Below, one piece after another: positions 49,228 through 57,094 of a stretch of 64,000 nucleotides of DNA. How positions within the stretch are numbered: the stretch's first letter is position 1; every line of letters begins with the position of its first letter. The position numbers and the translations under genes were made by a program. The DNA is taken from positions 21,363-85,362 of the forward strand of contig NZ_BMJI01000013.1 of the NCBI RefSeq assembly GCF_014643255.1, written 5' to 3'. This DNA comes from Tersicoccus solisilvae (GTDB lineage Bacteria > Actinomycetota > Actinomycetes > Actinomycetales > Micrococcaceae). Below the pieces are notes generated by a model. It saw nothing but the letters and a program-made list of their open reading frames with translations. It did no database searches and had not been told where the DNA came from.

Positions 49228-50508
49228 ATGCCGTCGCCGCCTGTAGCAAGCACGACGCCGCCGGCGCCCCGGGGCGTCACCGTTCCGTCGATCGTCCCTC
49301 CGGCCACCCCCGCCGTCGTGCCGGCCCCCGCCAGCAGCGCGCTTCGCGCGGGCGAGCTGTTCCAGGTGCTGCGGGACGGGCATGCCCGCACCCGCGCCGA
49401 ACTCGCCGAGATCACCGGACTGGCGCGCTCCACCATCGCCACGCGCATCGACGCGCTGATGGCCTGCGGGCTGATCGGGCCGGCGGGCGAGGCCGTCTCC
49501 TCCGGCGGCCGGCCCCCGTCGCGGTTCGCCTTCTCCGCCTCGTCGCGCGTCGTGCTCGCGGTCGACGTGGGCGCGACCCACGTGCTGATCGCCCTCACCG
49601 ACCTGGGCGGACGGGTCCTGGACGAGTCGCGCGCCGCGATCGCGGTGTCGGTGGGCCCCGCCGCCGTCCTCGACCTGGTCGTCGAGCAGGCGAAGCACCT
49701 GCTCGAGCGCTCCGGTCGGGACGTGCGCGAACTGGCGGGCATCGGGATCGGGCTGCCCGGCCCCGTCGAGCACTCCACCGGCCGCCCCGCCAATCCGCCC
49801 ATCATGCCCGGCTGGGACGGGTTCGACGTGCCGGCCCGGGTGCAGGAGTCGTTCGGGATGGGCGGCGAGTTGGACGTCCTTGTTGACAATGACGTCAACA
49901 TCATGGCTCTCGGGGAGCGCGCCGGGTTCTGGCCGGTCGAGGAGAACCTGTTGTTCGTCAAGGTCGCCACCGGCATCGGTGCCGGCATCGTCGGTCGTGG
50001 GTTGCTGCAGCGCGGCGCGGACGGCACTGCCGGCGACATCGGGCACGTCCGGCTCGCCCGGGGCGACGGCGTCCTGTGCCGGTGCGGCAACGTCGGCTGC
50101 CTGGAGGCCCTGGCCTCGGGTCCCGCCGTCGCGGCCGCCCTGAAGGCCGCCGGCGTGCGGGCCGAGAGCGCCGAGGACGTGCTGGACCTGGTCCGGCACG
50201 GCAGCGTCGAGGCCGTCCAGGCCGTGCGCCAGGCGGGCCGGGACATCGGCGAGGTCCTCGCCACCTGCGTCAACCTGCTCAACCCGTCGGTGATCGTGAT
50301 CGGCGGCGGGCTCTCCGCGGCCGGCGAGTACCTGCTCGCCGGCGTGCGCGAGGTGGTCTACCAGCGCTCCCTGCCGCTGGCGACGGCGCGGCTGCGCATC
50401 GTCCAGTCGATGGCCGGTGACCGTGCCGGCGTGCTCGGCGCCAGCCGGATGATCATCGATCACGTGCTCTCCCCGGACCGGATCGGCGCCCTCGTCGCCG
50501 ACGCCTGA
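49228..50508 (+). CDS. ROK-family transcriptional regulator
   Basis: 426 residues. A Pro/Ala-rich start, then a winged helix (RTRAELAEITGLARSTIATR, about 54-73) fused to a ROK/sugar kinase-like domain with the ATP-site motif AVDVGATHVLIAL, the sugar site LVDNDVNIMALGE and the zinc motif CRCGNVGCLE. Regulators of this type bind a sugar or sugar phosphate and usually repress transport genes. The ATG at 49228 follows GTGACA-N17-CTATCA and GGGGG. It sits between the divergent catabolic operon and the downstream ABC genes, whose promoters share a box, so it is the likely common regulator. Confidence 0.9.
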   Translation: MPSPPVASTTPPAPRGVTVPSIVPPATPAVVPAPASSALRAGELFQVLRDGHARTRAELAEITGLARSTIATRIDALMACGLIGPAGEAVSSGGRPPSRFAFSASSRVVLAVDVGATHVLIALTDLGGRVLDESRAAIAVSVGPAAVLDLVVEQAKHLLERSGRDVRELAGIGIGLPGPVEHSTGRPANPPIMPGWDGFDVPARVQESFGMGGELDVLVDNDVNIMALGERAGFWPVEENLLFVKVATGIGAGIVGRGLLQRGADGTAGDIGHVRLARGDGVLCRCGNVGCLEALASGPAVAAALKAAGVRAESAEDVLDLVRHGSVEAVQAVRQAGRDIGEVLATCVNLLNPSVIVIGGGLSAAGEYLLAGVREVVYQRSLPLATARLRIVQSMAGDRAGVLGASRMIIDHVLSPDRIGALVADA

Positions 50509-50522
50509 CGCGCCTCCCCTCC

Positions 50523-50594
50523 CGCCAGCTCGTCAATAGATGTTCTAACCGGGTCCCTTCGGTCCTCGATGGAACATCTATTGACGAGCTGGCG
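50523..50594. repeat. Palindromic intergenic repeat, copy B
   Basis: Two perfect 23-nt inverted arms (50523-50545 and 50572-50594) carry the same core CGTCAATAGATG as copy A at 6652-6724; the 26-nt centre differs. It lies 15 nt after the ROK stop and 88 nt before the importer promoter, so it may also stop ROK transcription. Arms are conserved better than centres, which points to selection on the hairpin. Confidence 0.85.
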
Positions 50595-50681
50595 AGGGGT
50601 GCCCGGAGACGCTCATGAGACGTTCGGCGGCGTGACCCCCGTCACCCTCCGGCACCCGTCAGAGATTCACCAACAAGCTGC

Positions 50682-50720
50682 GAACTTTTGATTGACGCTC
50701 GTCGTTAGTGCGTCTACGTT
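50682..50720 (+). promoter_or_regulatory. Promoter and shared box of the sugar ABC operon
   Basis: GAACTTTTGA directly before -35 TTGACG (50692-50697), a 17-nt spacer and -10 TACGTT (50715-50720). The AACTTTTGnTTGAC box is the same as in front of the catabolic operon (49152-49165, minus strand). The start codon of the binding protein is 70 nt further on. Confidence 0.8.
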
Positions 50721-50790
50721 GTTGCCCAAGCCACATTCCTGGCCCCGTCCGCGATGACGCCGACACATGCGACAGACAAGGAAGTCCGCA

Positions 50791-52125
50791 GTGAAACTCC
50801 GAATTCTCGCTGCGAGCGCCGTGATCACCGCGCTCGCTCTGACCACCACGGCCTGTGGCGGTAGCGGCAGCAACTCCTCGGCCAGTGGTGGTGGCAGCAG
50901 CAGTGGCGGCGCGAGCAGCGGCGGCACCCTCACCTACTGGGCGTCCAACCAGGGCACCAGCCTCGACAACGACAAGGAGGTGCTGACCCCGCAGCTGAAG
51001 AAGTTCACCGAGCAGACCGGGATCAAGGTCAACCTCGAGGTCATCGGCTGGAACGACCTGCAGACCCGCATCCAGACCGCCGTCACCTCCGGTCAGGCGC
51101 CCGACGTCGTCAACATCGGCAACACCTGGGCCGCCTCCCTCCAGTCGACCGAGGCGTTCATGCCCTTCGACCAGTCGGCGATGGACGCCATCGGCGGCAA
51201 GGACAAGTTCGTCAAGACGGCGCTCGACACCGGTGGCGCCCCCGGCCAGGACCCGACGTCGGTCCCGCTGTACGGCCTGGCCTACGGCCTGTACTACAAC
51301 AAGGCGATGCTCGAGAAGGCCGGGGTGGAAGCGCCGACCAACTGGGACGAGCTCGTCGCCGCCGCGAAGAAGCTGACCACCGGCAACCAGTACGGCTTCG
51401 CCCTGGCGGCCGGCAGCTACACGGAGAACGCGCACTTCGCCTTCATCAACGCCGCCCAGAACGGCGCCGACCTGTTCGACGGCGAGGGCAAGCCGACCTT
51501 CACCTCCGACGGCGTCGTCAACGGCATCAAGCGCTACCTCGACCTCATGCAGACCGACAAGGTCGTCAACGTCTCGAACGCGCAGTACGACAACGGTGTC
51601 AAGGCGGTCAACGACTTCGCGACCAAGAAGGTCGCGATGATCATCAACCAGAACAACGCCGACAACAGCATCCAGGCCAACGGCATGAAGTCGTCCGAGT
51701 ACGGCGTCATCCCGTTCCCGGCGCCCGCGGACAGCACCACCAAGACGGCCAGCCACGTCGCCGGCATCAACCTGTCCATCTTCAAGAACACGAAGAACAA
51801 GGACGCGGCGCTGCAGTTCGTGAAGTTCATGACCAGCGAGGAGACGCAGTCCGCCCTGGACAAGCAGTTCACGGCGCTGCCCGTGCTCAAGGGTGCGACG
51901 CCGAACTTCACCGACAACGCCGAGGAGGCGAAGACCTTCGCCGACATCTACGAGAACAAGTCCAAGCCGCTGCCGCTGGTGGCCGCGGAGGACCAGTTCG
52001 AGAGCACGGTCGGCAAGGCCATGAACGACATGTTCGCCAAGATCGCCTCGGGCGGCACGGTGAGCACGGACGACATCAAGAGCGCCATGGAGACCGCCCA
52101 GCAGCAGGTGTCCGCGGCCGGATGA
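50791..52125 (+). CDS. Carbohydrate ABC transporter substrate-binding lipoprotein
   Basis: 444 residues from a GTG with AAGGAAG 5 nt upstream; an ATG at 50767 would add eight polar residues and a poor ribosome site. Signal peptide and lipobox LTTTAC with Cys22, followed by a Gly/Ser-rich linker. The mature part has the sugar-binding (family 1) segments LTYWASNQG, VNLEVIGWNDLQTRIQTAVT, PDVVNIGNTWAASL and PLYGLAYGLYYNKAMLEKAG. First gene of the three-gene importer. Sugar unknown. Highly charged Lys-rich surface and normal length. Confidence 0.92.
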   Translation: MKLRILAASAVITALALTTTACGGSGSNSSASGGGSSSGGASSGGTLTYWASNQGTSLDNDKEVLTPQLKKFTEQTGIKVNLEVIGWNDLQTRIQTAVTSGQAPDVVNIGNTWAASLQSTEAFMPFDQSAMDAIGGKDKFVKTALDTGGAPGQDPTSVPLYGLAYGLYYNKAMLEKAGVEAPTNWDELVAAAKKLTTGNQYGFALAAGSYTENAHFAFINAAQNGADLFDGEGKPTFTSDGVVNGIKRYLDLMQTDKVVNVSNAQYDNGVKAVNDFATKKVAMIINQNNADNSIQANGMKSSEYGVIPFPAPADSTTKTASHVAGINLSIFKNTKNKDAALQFVKFMTSEETQSALDKQFTALPVLKGATPNFTDNAEEAKTFADIYENKSKPLPLVAAEDQFESTVGKAMNDMFAKIASGGTVSTDDIKSAMETAQQQVSAAG

Positions 52126-52232
52126 CGGATGAGGGCGGGCTCGGGGCATCCCGGGCCCGCCCGCCCGCCTCTCCACCCCCGCTCCGTCGAGCCCGTTCCT
52201 CGACGGACCGTCCGATCCAGAAGGGAGCCCGC

Positions 52233-53207
52233 GTGTCCGCGACCGCGCTCCGCCCCAACACCCCCCGTCCCGCCACCCCGCCCGCGACCCCCACGGGGCG
52301 CCGCCGCCGCTCCGGCTGGTGGCTGCCGTACGCGCTGCTCGCACCGGCCGTGCTCTTCGAACTCGTCATCCACGTGATCCCCATGGTCACCGGCATCTGG
52401 ATGAGCCTGCTCCGCCTGACCAAGGCCTTCATCGCCAACTGGGGCCGGGCACCGTTCGTCGGCGGCCAGAACTACGGTGTGGCCCTCGACTTCAACGGCG
52501 CCGTCGGCGCCGGTCTCCTGCGCTCCTTCGGCATCACCGTCGCCTTCACCGTCCTCGTGGTCGGCATCGCCTGGGTGCTCGGCATGGCCGCCGCCGTCGC
52601 GCTGCAGCGACCGTTTCGCGGCCGCGCGCTCTTCCGCACGCTGTTCCTCGTCCCCTACGCCCTGCCCATGTATGCCGGCATCATCGCCTGGAAGTTCATG
52701 CTGCAGAAGGACACCGGCGCCGTGAACCACTTCCTCTACGACAACCTCGGCCTCGGCGGGGACAAGCCGTTCTGGCTGATCGGCGACAACGCGTTCGTCG
52801 CGATCGTCGTGGTCGCCGTCTGGCGGCTGTGGCCCTTCGCGTTCCTCATGCTGATGGCCGGCCTGCAGTCCATTCCCGACGACGTGTACGAGGCGTCCGC
52901 CGTCGACGGGGCGAAGCCGTTCCGGCAGTGGGGCTCCATCACCCTGCCGATGCTGCGGCCGGTCAACATGGTCCTCGTGCTCGTCATGTTCCTGTGGACG
53001 TTCAACGACTTCAACACCCCGTTCGTCCTGTTCGGCAACGCCCAGCCGCCGGCCGGCGACCTGATCTCGTTCCACATCTACAACGCCTCGTTCCTCACCT
53101 GGAACTTCGGCTCCGGGGCGGCCATGTCCGTGCTGCTGTTGCTGTTCCTGCTCGTGGTCACCGGCCTCTACCTGCTGGTGCTGAACCGGAGGTCGAAGAA
53201 TGCGTGA
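52233..53207 (+). CDS. Sugar ABC transporter permease (MalF/UgpA-like)
   Basis: 324 residues from a GTG with AAGGGAG 5 nt upstream; the longer in-frame ORF to 52122 runs back over the end of the previous gene. Six helices; a first one at about 30-50 (LPYALLAPAVLFELVIHVIP). The EAA loop is at about 230-250 (YEASAVDGAKPFRQWGSITL). Forms the channel with the permease at 53200, whose start overlaps its end by 8 nt. No ATPase gene is present, so a shared MsiK-type ATPase elsewhere is expected. Confidence 0.92.
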   Translation: MSATALRPNTPRPATPPATPTGRRRRSGWWLPYALLAPAVLFELVIHVIPMVTGIWMSLLRLTKAFIANWGRAPFVGGQNYGVALDFNGAVGAGLLRSFGITVAFTVLVVGIAWVLGMAAAVALQRPFRGRALFRTLFLVPYALPMYAGIIAWKFMLQKDTGAVNHFLYDNLGLGGDKPFWLIGDNAFVAIVVVAVWRLWPFAFLMLMAGLQSIPDDVYEASAVDGAKPFRQWGSITLPMLRPVNMVLVLVMFLWTFNDFNTPFVLFGNAQPPAGDLISFHIYNASFLTWNFGSGAAMSVLLLLFLLVVTGLYLLVLNRRSKNA

Positions 53208-54039
53208 GACCACGGGTGCCCGGGTCTTCCGGATCGTCGTCATCGCCGTGCTGACCGTCTTCACGGTCGTGCCGGTCTACGTCATGATCACCTCGGCGCT
53301 GAAGCCGCTCTCCGACGTGCAGGGCGAGTTCACCTGGTGGCCGTCCTCGATCACGTTCGCCCCGTTCGTCGACATGTGGAAGACCGTGCCCCTGGCCGGC
53401 TACTTCCTCAACAGCGTGATCGTCGCCGGCATCGCCACGATCCTCAGCGTCATCATCGCGATCTTCGCCGCCTACGCGGTCTCCCGCTACCGGTTCCGCG
53501 GCCGGACGGTGTTCTCGACGACGGTGCTGTCCACCCAGATGTTCCCCGGCGTGCTCTTCCTGCTGCCGCTGTTCCTCATCTTCGTCAATGTCAACACGCT
53601 CACCGGCATCCAGCTCGTCGGCACCCGCGGCGGCCTGATCATCACGTATCTGACCTTCTCGTTGCCGTTCTCCATCTGGATGCTCGCCGGCTACTTCGAC
53701 GGCATCCCGCGGGACCTGGACGAGGCGGCGCTGGTGGACGGGTGCGGACCGATCAAGGCGTTGCTGACCGTCGTGCTGCCGGCGGCCCGGCCCGGTCTGG
53801 TGGCCGTGGCGATCTACAGCTTCATGACGTCGTGGGGCGAGGTGCTGTTCGCGTCGGTGATGACGACGGACGCCAACCGCACGCTCGCCGTCGGCCTGCA
53901 GCTCTACTCGACGCAGACCAACGTCTACTGGAACCAGATCATGGCCGCGTCGCTGGTCGTCTCCATCCCCGTCGTCGTCGGCTTCCTGCTCCTGCAGCGC
54001 AGCTTCGTGGCCGGGCTGACCGCCGGCGCCGTCAAGTAG
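53200..54039 (+). CDS. Sugar ABC transporter permease (MalG/UgpE-like)
   Basis: 279 residues, six helices, with the MalG-type opening IVVIAVLTVFTVVPVYVMIT, then SALKPLSDVQ and the EAA loop LDEAALVDGCGPIKALLTVV near 181-200. Second half of the channel. It overlaps the preceding gene by 8 nt. It ends the operon; 148 nt follow before an unrelated gene. Confidence 0.93.
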   Translation: MRETTGARVFRIVVIAVLTVFTVVPVYVMITSALKPLSDVQGEFTWWPSSITFAPFVDMWKTVPLAGYFLNSVIVAGIATILSVIIAIFAAYAVSRYRFRGRTVFSTTVLSTQMFPGVLFLLPLFLIFVNVNTLTGIQLVGTRGGLIITYLTFSLPFSIWMLAGYFDGIPRDLDEAALVDGCGPIKALLTVVLPAARPGLVAVAIYSFMTSWGEVLFASVMTTDANRTLAVGLQLYSTQTNVYWNQIMAASLVVSIPVVVGFLLLQRSFVAGLTAGAVK

Positions 54040-54187
54040 GGACGGACCGGCGCGCCCAGGCTTCGCGAGGAGAGAACAACGCTGGCCGGTCCCGCAGGTC
54101 CTCAGTAGGCTGACGAAAGGAGCGTGCGGAGACGGAGATCCGACCCGCGGCGCGCCGGACACCGCAGATCGACGGAAGGACCACGAC

Positions 54188-54754
54188 ATGGCACAGACGC
54201 TCGATGGCAAGAAGATCGCATTCCTCCTCACCGACGGAGTGGAGCAGGTCGAACTGACCCACCCCTGGCAGGCGGTCAAGGACGCCGGCGGCACCCCGGT
54301 GCTGATCTCCCCGAAGGACGACACGGTCCAGGGCATGAACGGCGACACCGAGGAGGGTGACACCTTCGACGTCGACGTCACGCTCGCCGACGCGAAGCCC
54401 GAGGACTACGCCTCGCTGGTGATCCCCGGCGGCGTCGTCAACGCGGACCACCTGCGGATGGAGAAGGACGCCGTCGCGTTCGCGAAGGCCTTCTTCGACG
54501 CGAAGAAGCCGGTCGCGGCGATCTGCCACGGCCCGTGGCTGCTGGTCGAGGCCGGCGTCGTCGACGGGCGGAAGCTGACGTCGTACCCCTCGCTGCAGAC
54601 CGACCTGCGCAACGCCGGGGCCACCTGGGTGGACGAGACCGTGGTCGTCGACCAGGGCCTGACCACCAGTCGCAACCCGGACGACCTGGACGCGTTCAGC
54701 GCCAAGATCGTCGAGGAGGCCGCCGAGGGCCAGCACGAGGGTCAGCACGCCTGA
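54188..54754 (+). CDS. DJ-1/PfpI family type 1 glutamine amidotransferase-like protein
   Basis: 188 residues. KKIAFLLTDGVEQVELTHPW at the start with the conserved Glu of the nucleophile site, YASLVIPGGVVNADHLR, and the nucleophile elbow KPVAAICHGPWLL with Cys at about 114, then LTSYPSLQTDLRNAG. This is the PfpI/YhbO-like branch, linked to stress protection through glyoxalase or deglycase-type activity, still debated. GGAAGGA is 7 nt before the ATG. Followed by a strong hairpin. Stands alone. Confidence 0.92.
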   Translation: MAQTLDGKKIAFLLTDGVEQVELTHPWQAVKDAGGTPVLISPKDDTVQGMNGDTEEGDTFDVDVTLADAKPEDYASLVIPGGVVNADHLRMEKDAVAFAKAFFDAKKPVAAICHGPWLLVEAGVVDGRKLTSYPSLQTDLRNAGATWVDETVVVDQGLTTSRNPDDLDAFSAKIVEEAAEGQHEGQHA

Positions 54755-54775
54755 CCTTTCCGCGGACGAACGACG

Positions 54776-54801
54776 GGGGCGGCGCCGGACGGCACCGCCC
54801 C
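54776..54801 (+). terminator. GC-rich hairpin after the DJ-1/PfpI gene
   Basis: GGGGCGG-c-GCC, a 4-nt loop, GGC-a-CCGCCCC: two stacked stems with one internal mismatch, 21 nt after the stop. No T-run. The position supports a transcription end. Confidence 0.6.
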
Positions 54802-54833
54802 TGTCGCGCGTCCGGGGCCGGGCGCCCCTCTCG

Positions 54834-54896
54834 CGTCGAGGGTGCGGATGACGTCGTCATTCGCGCCGGCGGAGTGCGGCTTCGGCACACTCGGCG
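54834..54896. repeat. Member of a dispersed GAGnGnGCGG repeat family
   Basis: CGTCGAGGGTGCGGATGACG at 54834-54853 and ACACTCGGCG at 54887-54896 form loosely inverted arms. The same pair of motifs is present at 62836-62900, and the first motif recurs at 62919, 63002 and 63073. It lies in the gap before the RIO kinase 3' end. Confidence 0.5.
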
Positions 54897-54937
54897 GCCG
54901 AGCCGAGCGGCGCCGGCGCCGATGTCTGTCGCGAACG

Positions 54938-55807
54938 TCAGGGCAGCGCGGCGAGCACGTCGGAGGCCAGGTCCTCCGGGTCGACCGGCAGCCCGTGGCC
55001 GGCGAACCAGCGCGCCATCGTCCGGCAGTCCCGGGCGAGCAGCTCGGGTCCCCGCGGGTTGGAGACGGTGTCGACGATCTGCGGCACGTCGATGACGACG
55101 AGCCGGCGCCCGGCCACGAGCACGTTGTACGGCGAGAGGTCACCGTGGGCCAGGCTCAACCGAGCGAACGCCAGCAGCACGTCGCGTGTCTGGTGCCACC
55201 AGTCCCAGAGCAGGTCCGGGTCCTCGGCGGGCGCCTGCTGCAGCCGGGGCGCCGCGGTGATGCCGGCCGGGTCGGCGGGGTCGGGGATGAACTCGAGCAG
55301 CAGCTCGGTCCCGTCGAGCTGGACGGGGTAGGGCACGGGCATGCCCTCGGCGTACAGCAGGCGCAGGGCCGCCCACTCGGCGCCGGCCCACTGGGCGGCC
55401 GCGACCGACCGGCCGAACGTCGACCCGGTCTCCAGGGCACGGGCGTCGCGGGACCGGCGCGTGCTCCGGCCCTCGGTGTAGGCGGTGCTGCGGTGGAACT
55501 GACGGTGCTCGGAGGACCGGTACCGTTTGGCGGCCAGCAGGCAGGCCGCCTCGGGCGTCGCGCGTTCCAGCAGGAAGACGTCGGCCTCTTTGCCGGTCTT
55601 GAGCACGCCGAGCTCGGTGTCGATGGCGGCGTCGTCCTCGACCAGCCAGTCGGGGCGCGGGTCGGGGCCGCGGCAGCCGCGTTCGACGTCGTGGAAGGTG
55701 GACCACCGCTGGCCGGGCCCGAGGTCCGGGGTGTCGAAGGACAGGGTCAGTCCGGAGAAATGCTGCAGATCGGCAGCGGGAGGATGCGGGTCAGAGGACC
55801 AGAGCAT
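54938..55807 (-). CDS. RIO-type serine/threonine protein kinase
   Basis: 289 residues. Flexible N-terminal part with GQRWSTFHDVERG, then the RIO kinase core: glycine-rich loop replaced by VLKTGKEADVFLLERA (about 69-84), LAAKRYRSSEHRQF with the ATP-contact Lys, the catalytic loop ARLSLAHGDLSPYNVLV (Asp at about 225) and the metal motif VVIDVPQ. The same pattern is found in actinobacterial RIO proteins, whose targets are unknown. A short leader ORF overlaps its start. ATG with GGAG 8 nt upstream. Confidence 0.88.
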   Translation of the reverse strand: MLWSSDPHPPAADLQHFSGLTLSFDTPDLGPGQRWSTFHDVERGCRGPDPRPDWLVEDDAAIDTELGVLKTGKEADVFLLERATPEAACLLAAKRYRSSEHRQFHRSTAYTEGRSTRRSRDARALETGSTFGRSVAAAQWAGAEWAALRLLYAEGMPVPYPVQLDGTELLLEFIPDPADPAGITAAPRLQQAPAEDPDLLWDWWHQTRDVLLAFARLSLAHGDLSPYNVLVAGRRLVVIDVPQIVDTVSNPRGPELLARDCRTMARWFAGHGLPVDPEDLASDVLAALP

Positions 55808-55880
55808 GAGGGGGACTCCAGGGAAGGAAGGGACGGGAGTGCTGCGGGCCGGTGCTGCGGCTACGGTCGATGCGGGTCAT
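55791..55880 (-). CDS. 29-codon leader ORF overlapping the RIO kinase start
   Basis: Starts at an ATG with an excellent GGAGAGGAGG site and reads MTRIDRSRSTGPQHSRPFLP followed by nine residues, stopping 14 nt inside the RIO kinase gene in another frame. The ribosome site is much stronger than the one in front of the kinase, so ribosomes that finish the leader could restart at the kinase ATG. It may be a translational control peptide or, less likely, the true N-terminus brought out of frame by a sequencing error. Confidence 0.45.
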   Translation of the reverse strand: MTRIDRSRSTGPQHSRPFLPWSPPHALVL

Positions 55881-56077
55881 CACGTCCTCCTCTCCTGCGA
55901 ATCCGGTGCCGGGATCACGCGAACGGACCCCGGCGGGCCCGCGTCCTCGGCGGGCCGTCGTCAGTCTCCCACCGGCGGGTCCCCGTCGACAAGGGTGCCC
56001 CCGGTGGGGTGGACCGGAGGACCGCGCTCCCCGCGGGCACCCTGCCGCGGGACGGGTGCGGTGACTACGCTGGGCGC

Positions 56078-56365
56078 ATGGGCGTCGACAGCGACTCGAC
56101 CCGCCTCACGGCCGTGGTCAGCGGCATGGTCCAGGGGGTCGGTTTCCGGTACTGGGCCATGGACCAGGCGAACGGCCTGCGGCTGACCGGATCGGCCAGC
56201 AACCGGGCCGACGGCACGGTGCGCGTCGTCGTCGAGGGTGTCCGCGACGACTGCGAGGATCTGCTCGCCCGGCTCAGGTCCGGGCGGACGCCCGGAACCG
56301 TCGAGGACGTGCGCAGCGAGTTCTCCGACGCCACCGGGCAGTTCACCGGCTTCACCGTCAGCTGA
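56078..56365 (+). CDS. acyP: Acylphosphatase
   Basis: Hydrolyses carboxyl-phosphate mixed anhydrides such as acyl phosphates. The 95-residue protein carries the phosphate loop VQGVGFRYWA (active-site Arg at about 26) and the Asn-bearing SASNRADGTVRVVVEG (about 43-58), the two signature motifs. Length is normal. A TACGCT box ends 6 nt before the ATG, so transcription probably starts at the ATG (leaderless). The long in-frame upstream ORF is a GC artefact. No operon partner is evident; the next gene begins 39 nt downstream. Confidence 0.93.
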   Translation: MGVDSDSTRLTAVVSGMVQGVGFRYWAMDQANGLRLTGSASNRADGTVRVVVEGVRDDCEDLLARLRSGRTPGTVEDVRSEFSDATGQFTGFTVS

Positions 56366-56403
56366 GCCGGCGCCACCGCGCCGCATCGAGAGAGGGAACC
56401 CGG

Positions 56404-57000
56404 ATGGGACCGATGGTCGTCACCCTGCTGGTCGTGGTGGTCGGGGTGCTGCTGATCGCCGGGATCGCCACGTACAGCTCCGCCTCCCTGCTCAAGGGCG
56501 GTGACCGGGCCCGGGCGGACGGCCGGTCCGCAGAGCTCGACGTCATCGAGCCCGACGCCGCGTTCTGGACCGGCTTCGCCGGCATCGCGGGCGTCATCGC
56601 CGTCGCCGCGCTCGGGGCGGCCATCGTCGGCCGGGCGGGCATCCTGCTCGCGGTCGCGGCCTTCGTCGCCATCCTCCTCGCCGGCGTCCACCTGCTGCGC
56701 ACCACCCGCCAGCGCGTCCGGCAGCGCGCCGTGGAGGCGGCCGAGACCCGGATGGCGGTGCTGCGGTCCCGGCACGACGCGGTCGTCGAACGGTGGCTCG
56801 CCTACGAGACCGACCCGGCGCTGCAGATCGACTACCCCCAGATGACCGACGTCCGGCACCCCGCCGCGGCGGCAGTGGTCCGAGCGATGCGCCGGGCCAA
56901 CGACGCCCGGGACACCGCCGACGAGTCCCGGTACACCGACGCGGTGATCCGGCTCGAACAGGCCTTCGCGCAGGCCGAACGGCGCGCCCGCGGGGCCTGA
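56404..57000 (+). CDS. Membrane protein of unknown function with C-terminal soluble domain
   Basis: 198 residues. One helix at the N-terminus (MVVTLLVVVVGVLLIAGIA) and two close helices at about 60-98 (FAGIAGVIAVAALGAAIVG, ILLAVAAFVAILLAGVHLL), then a charged helical region of about 95 residues (RQRVRQRAVEAAETRMAVLR) that could form a coiled coil, ending RARGA. GAGAGAGGG precedes the ATG. No family recognised. It probably shares a transcript with acyP. Confidence 0.65.
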   Translation: MGPMVVTLLVVVVGVLLIAGIATYSSASLLKGGDRARADGRSAELDVIEPDAAFWTGFAGIAGVIAVAALGAAIVGRAGILLAVAAFVAILLAGVHLLRTTRQRVRQRAVEAAETRMAVLRSRHDAVVERWLAYETDPALQIDYPQMTDVRHPAAAAVVRAMRRANDARDTADESRYTDAVIRLEQAFAQAERRARGA

Positions 57001-57094
57001 GGCGGAGCGAGCGCAGCCCCGGACGCACGACGCCCCGGGCCGGCCACCGAGGACGGCGGCCAACCCGGGGCGGCGGTGGTGATCGGCGGTGCCG

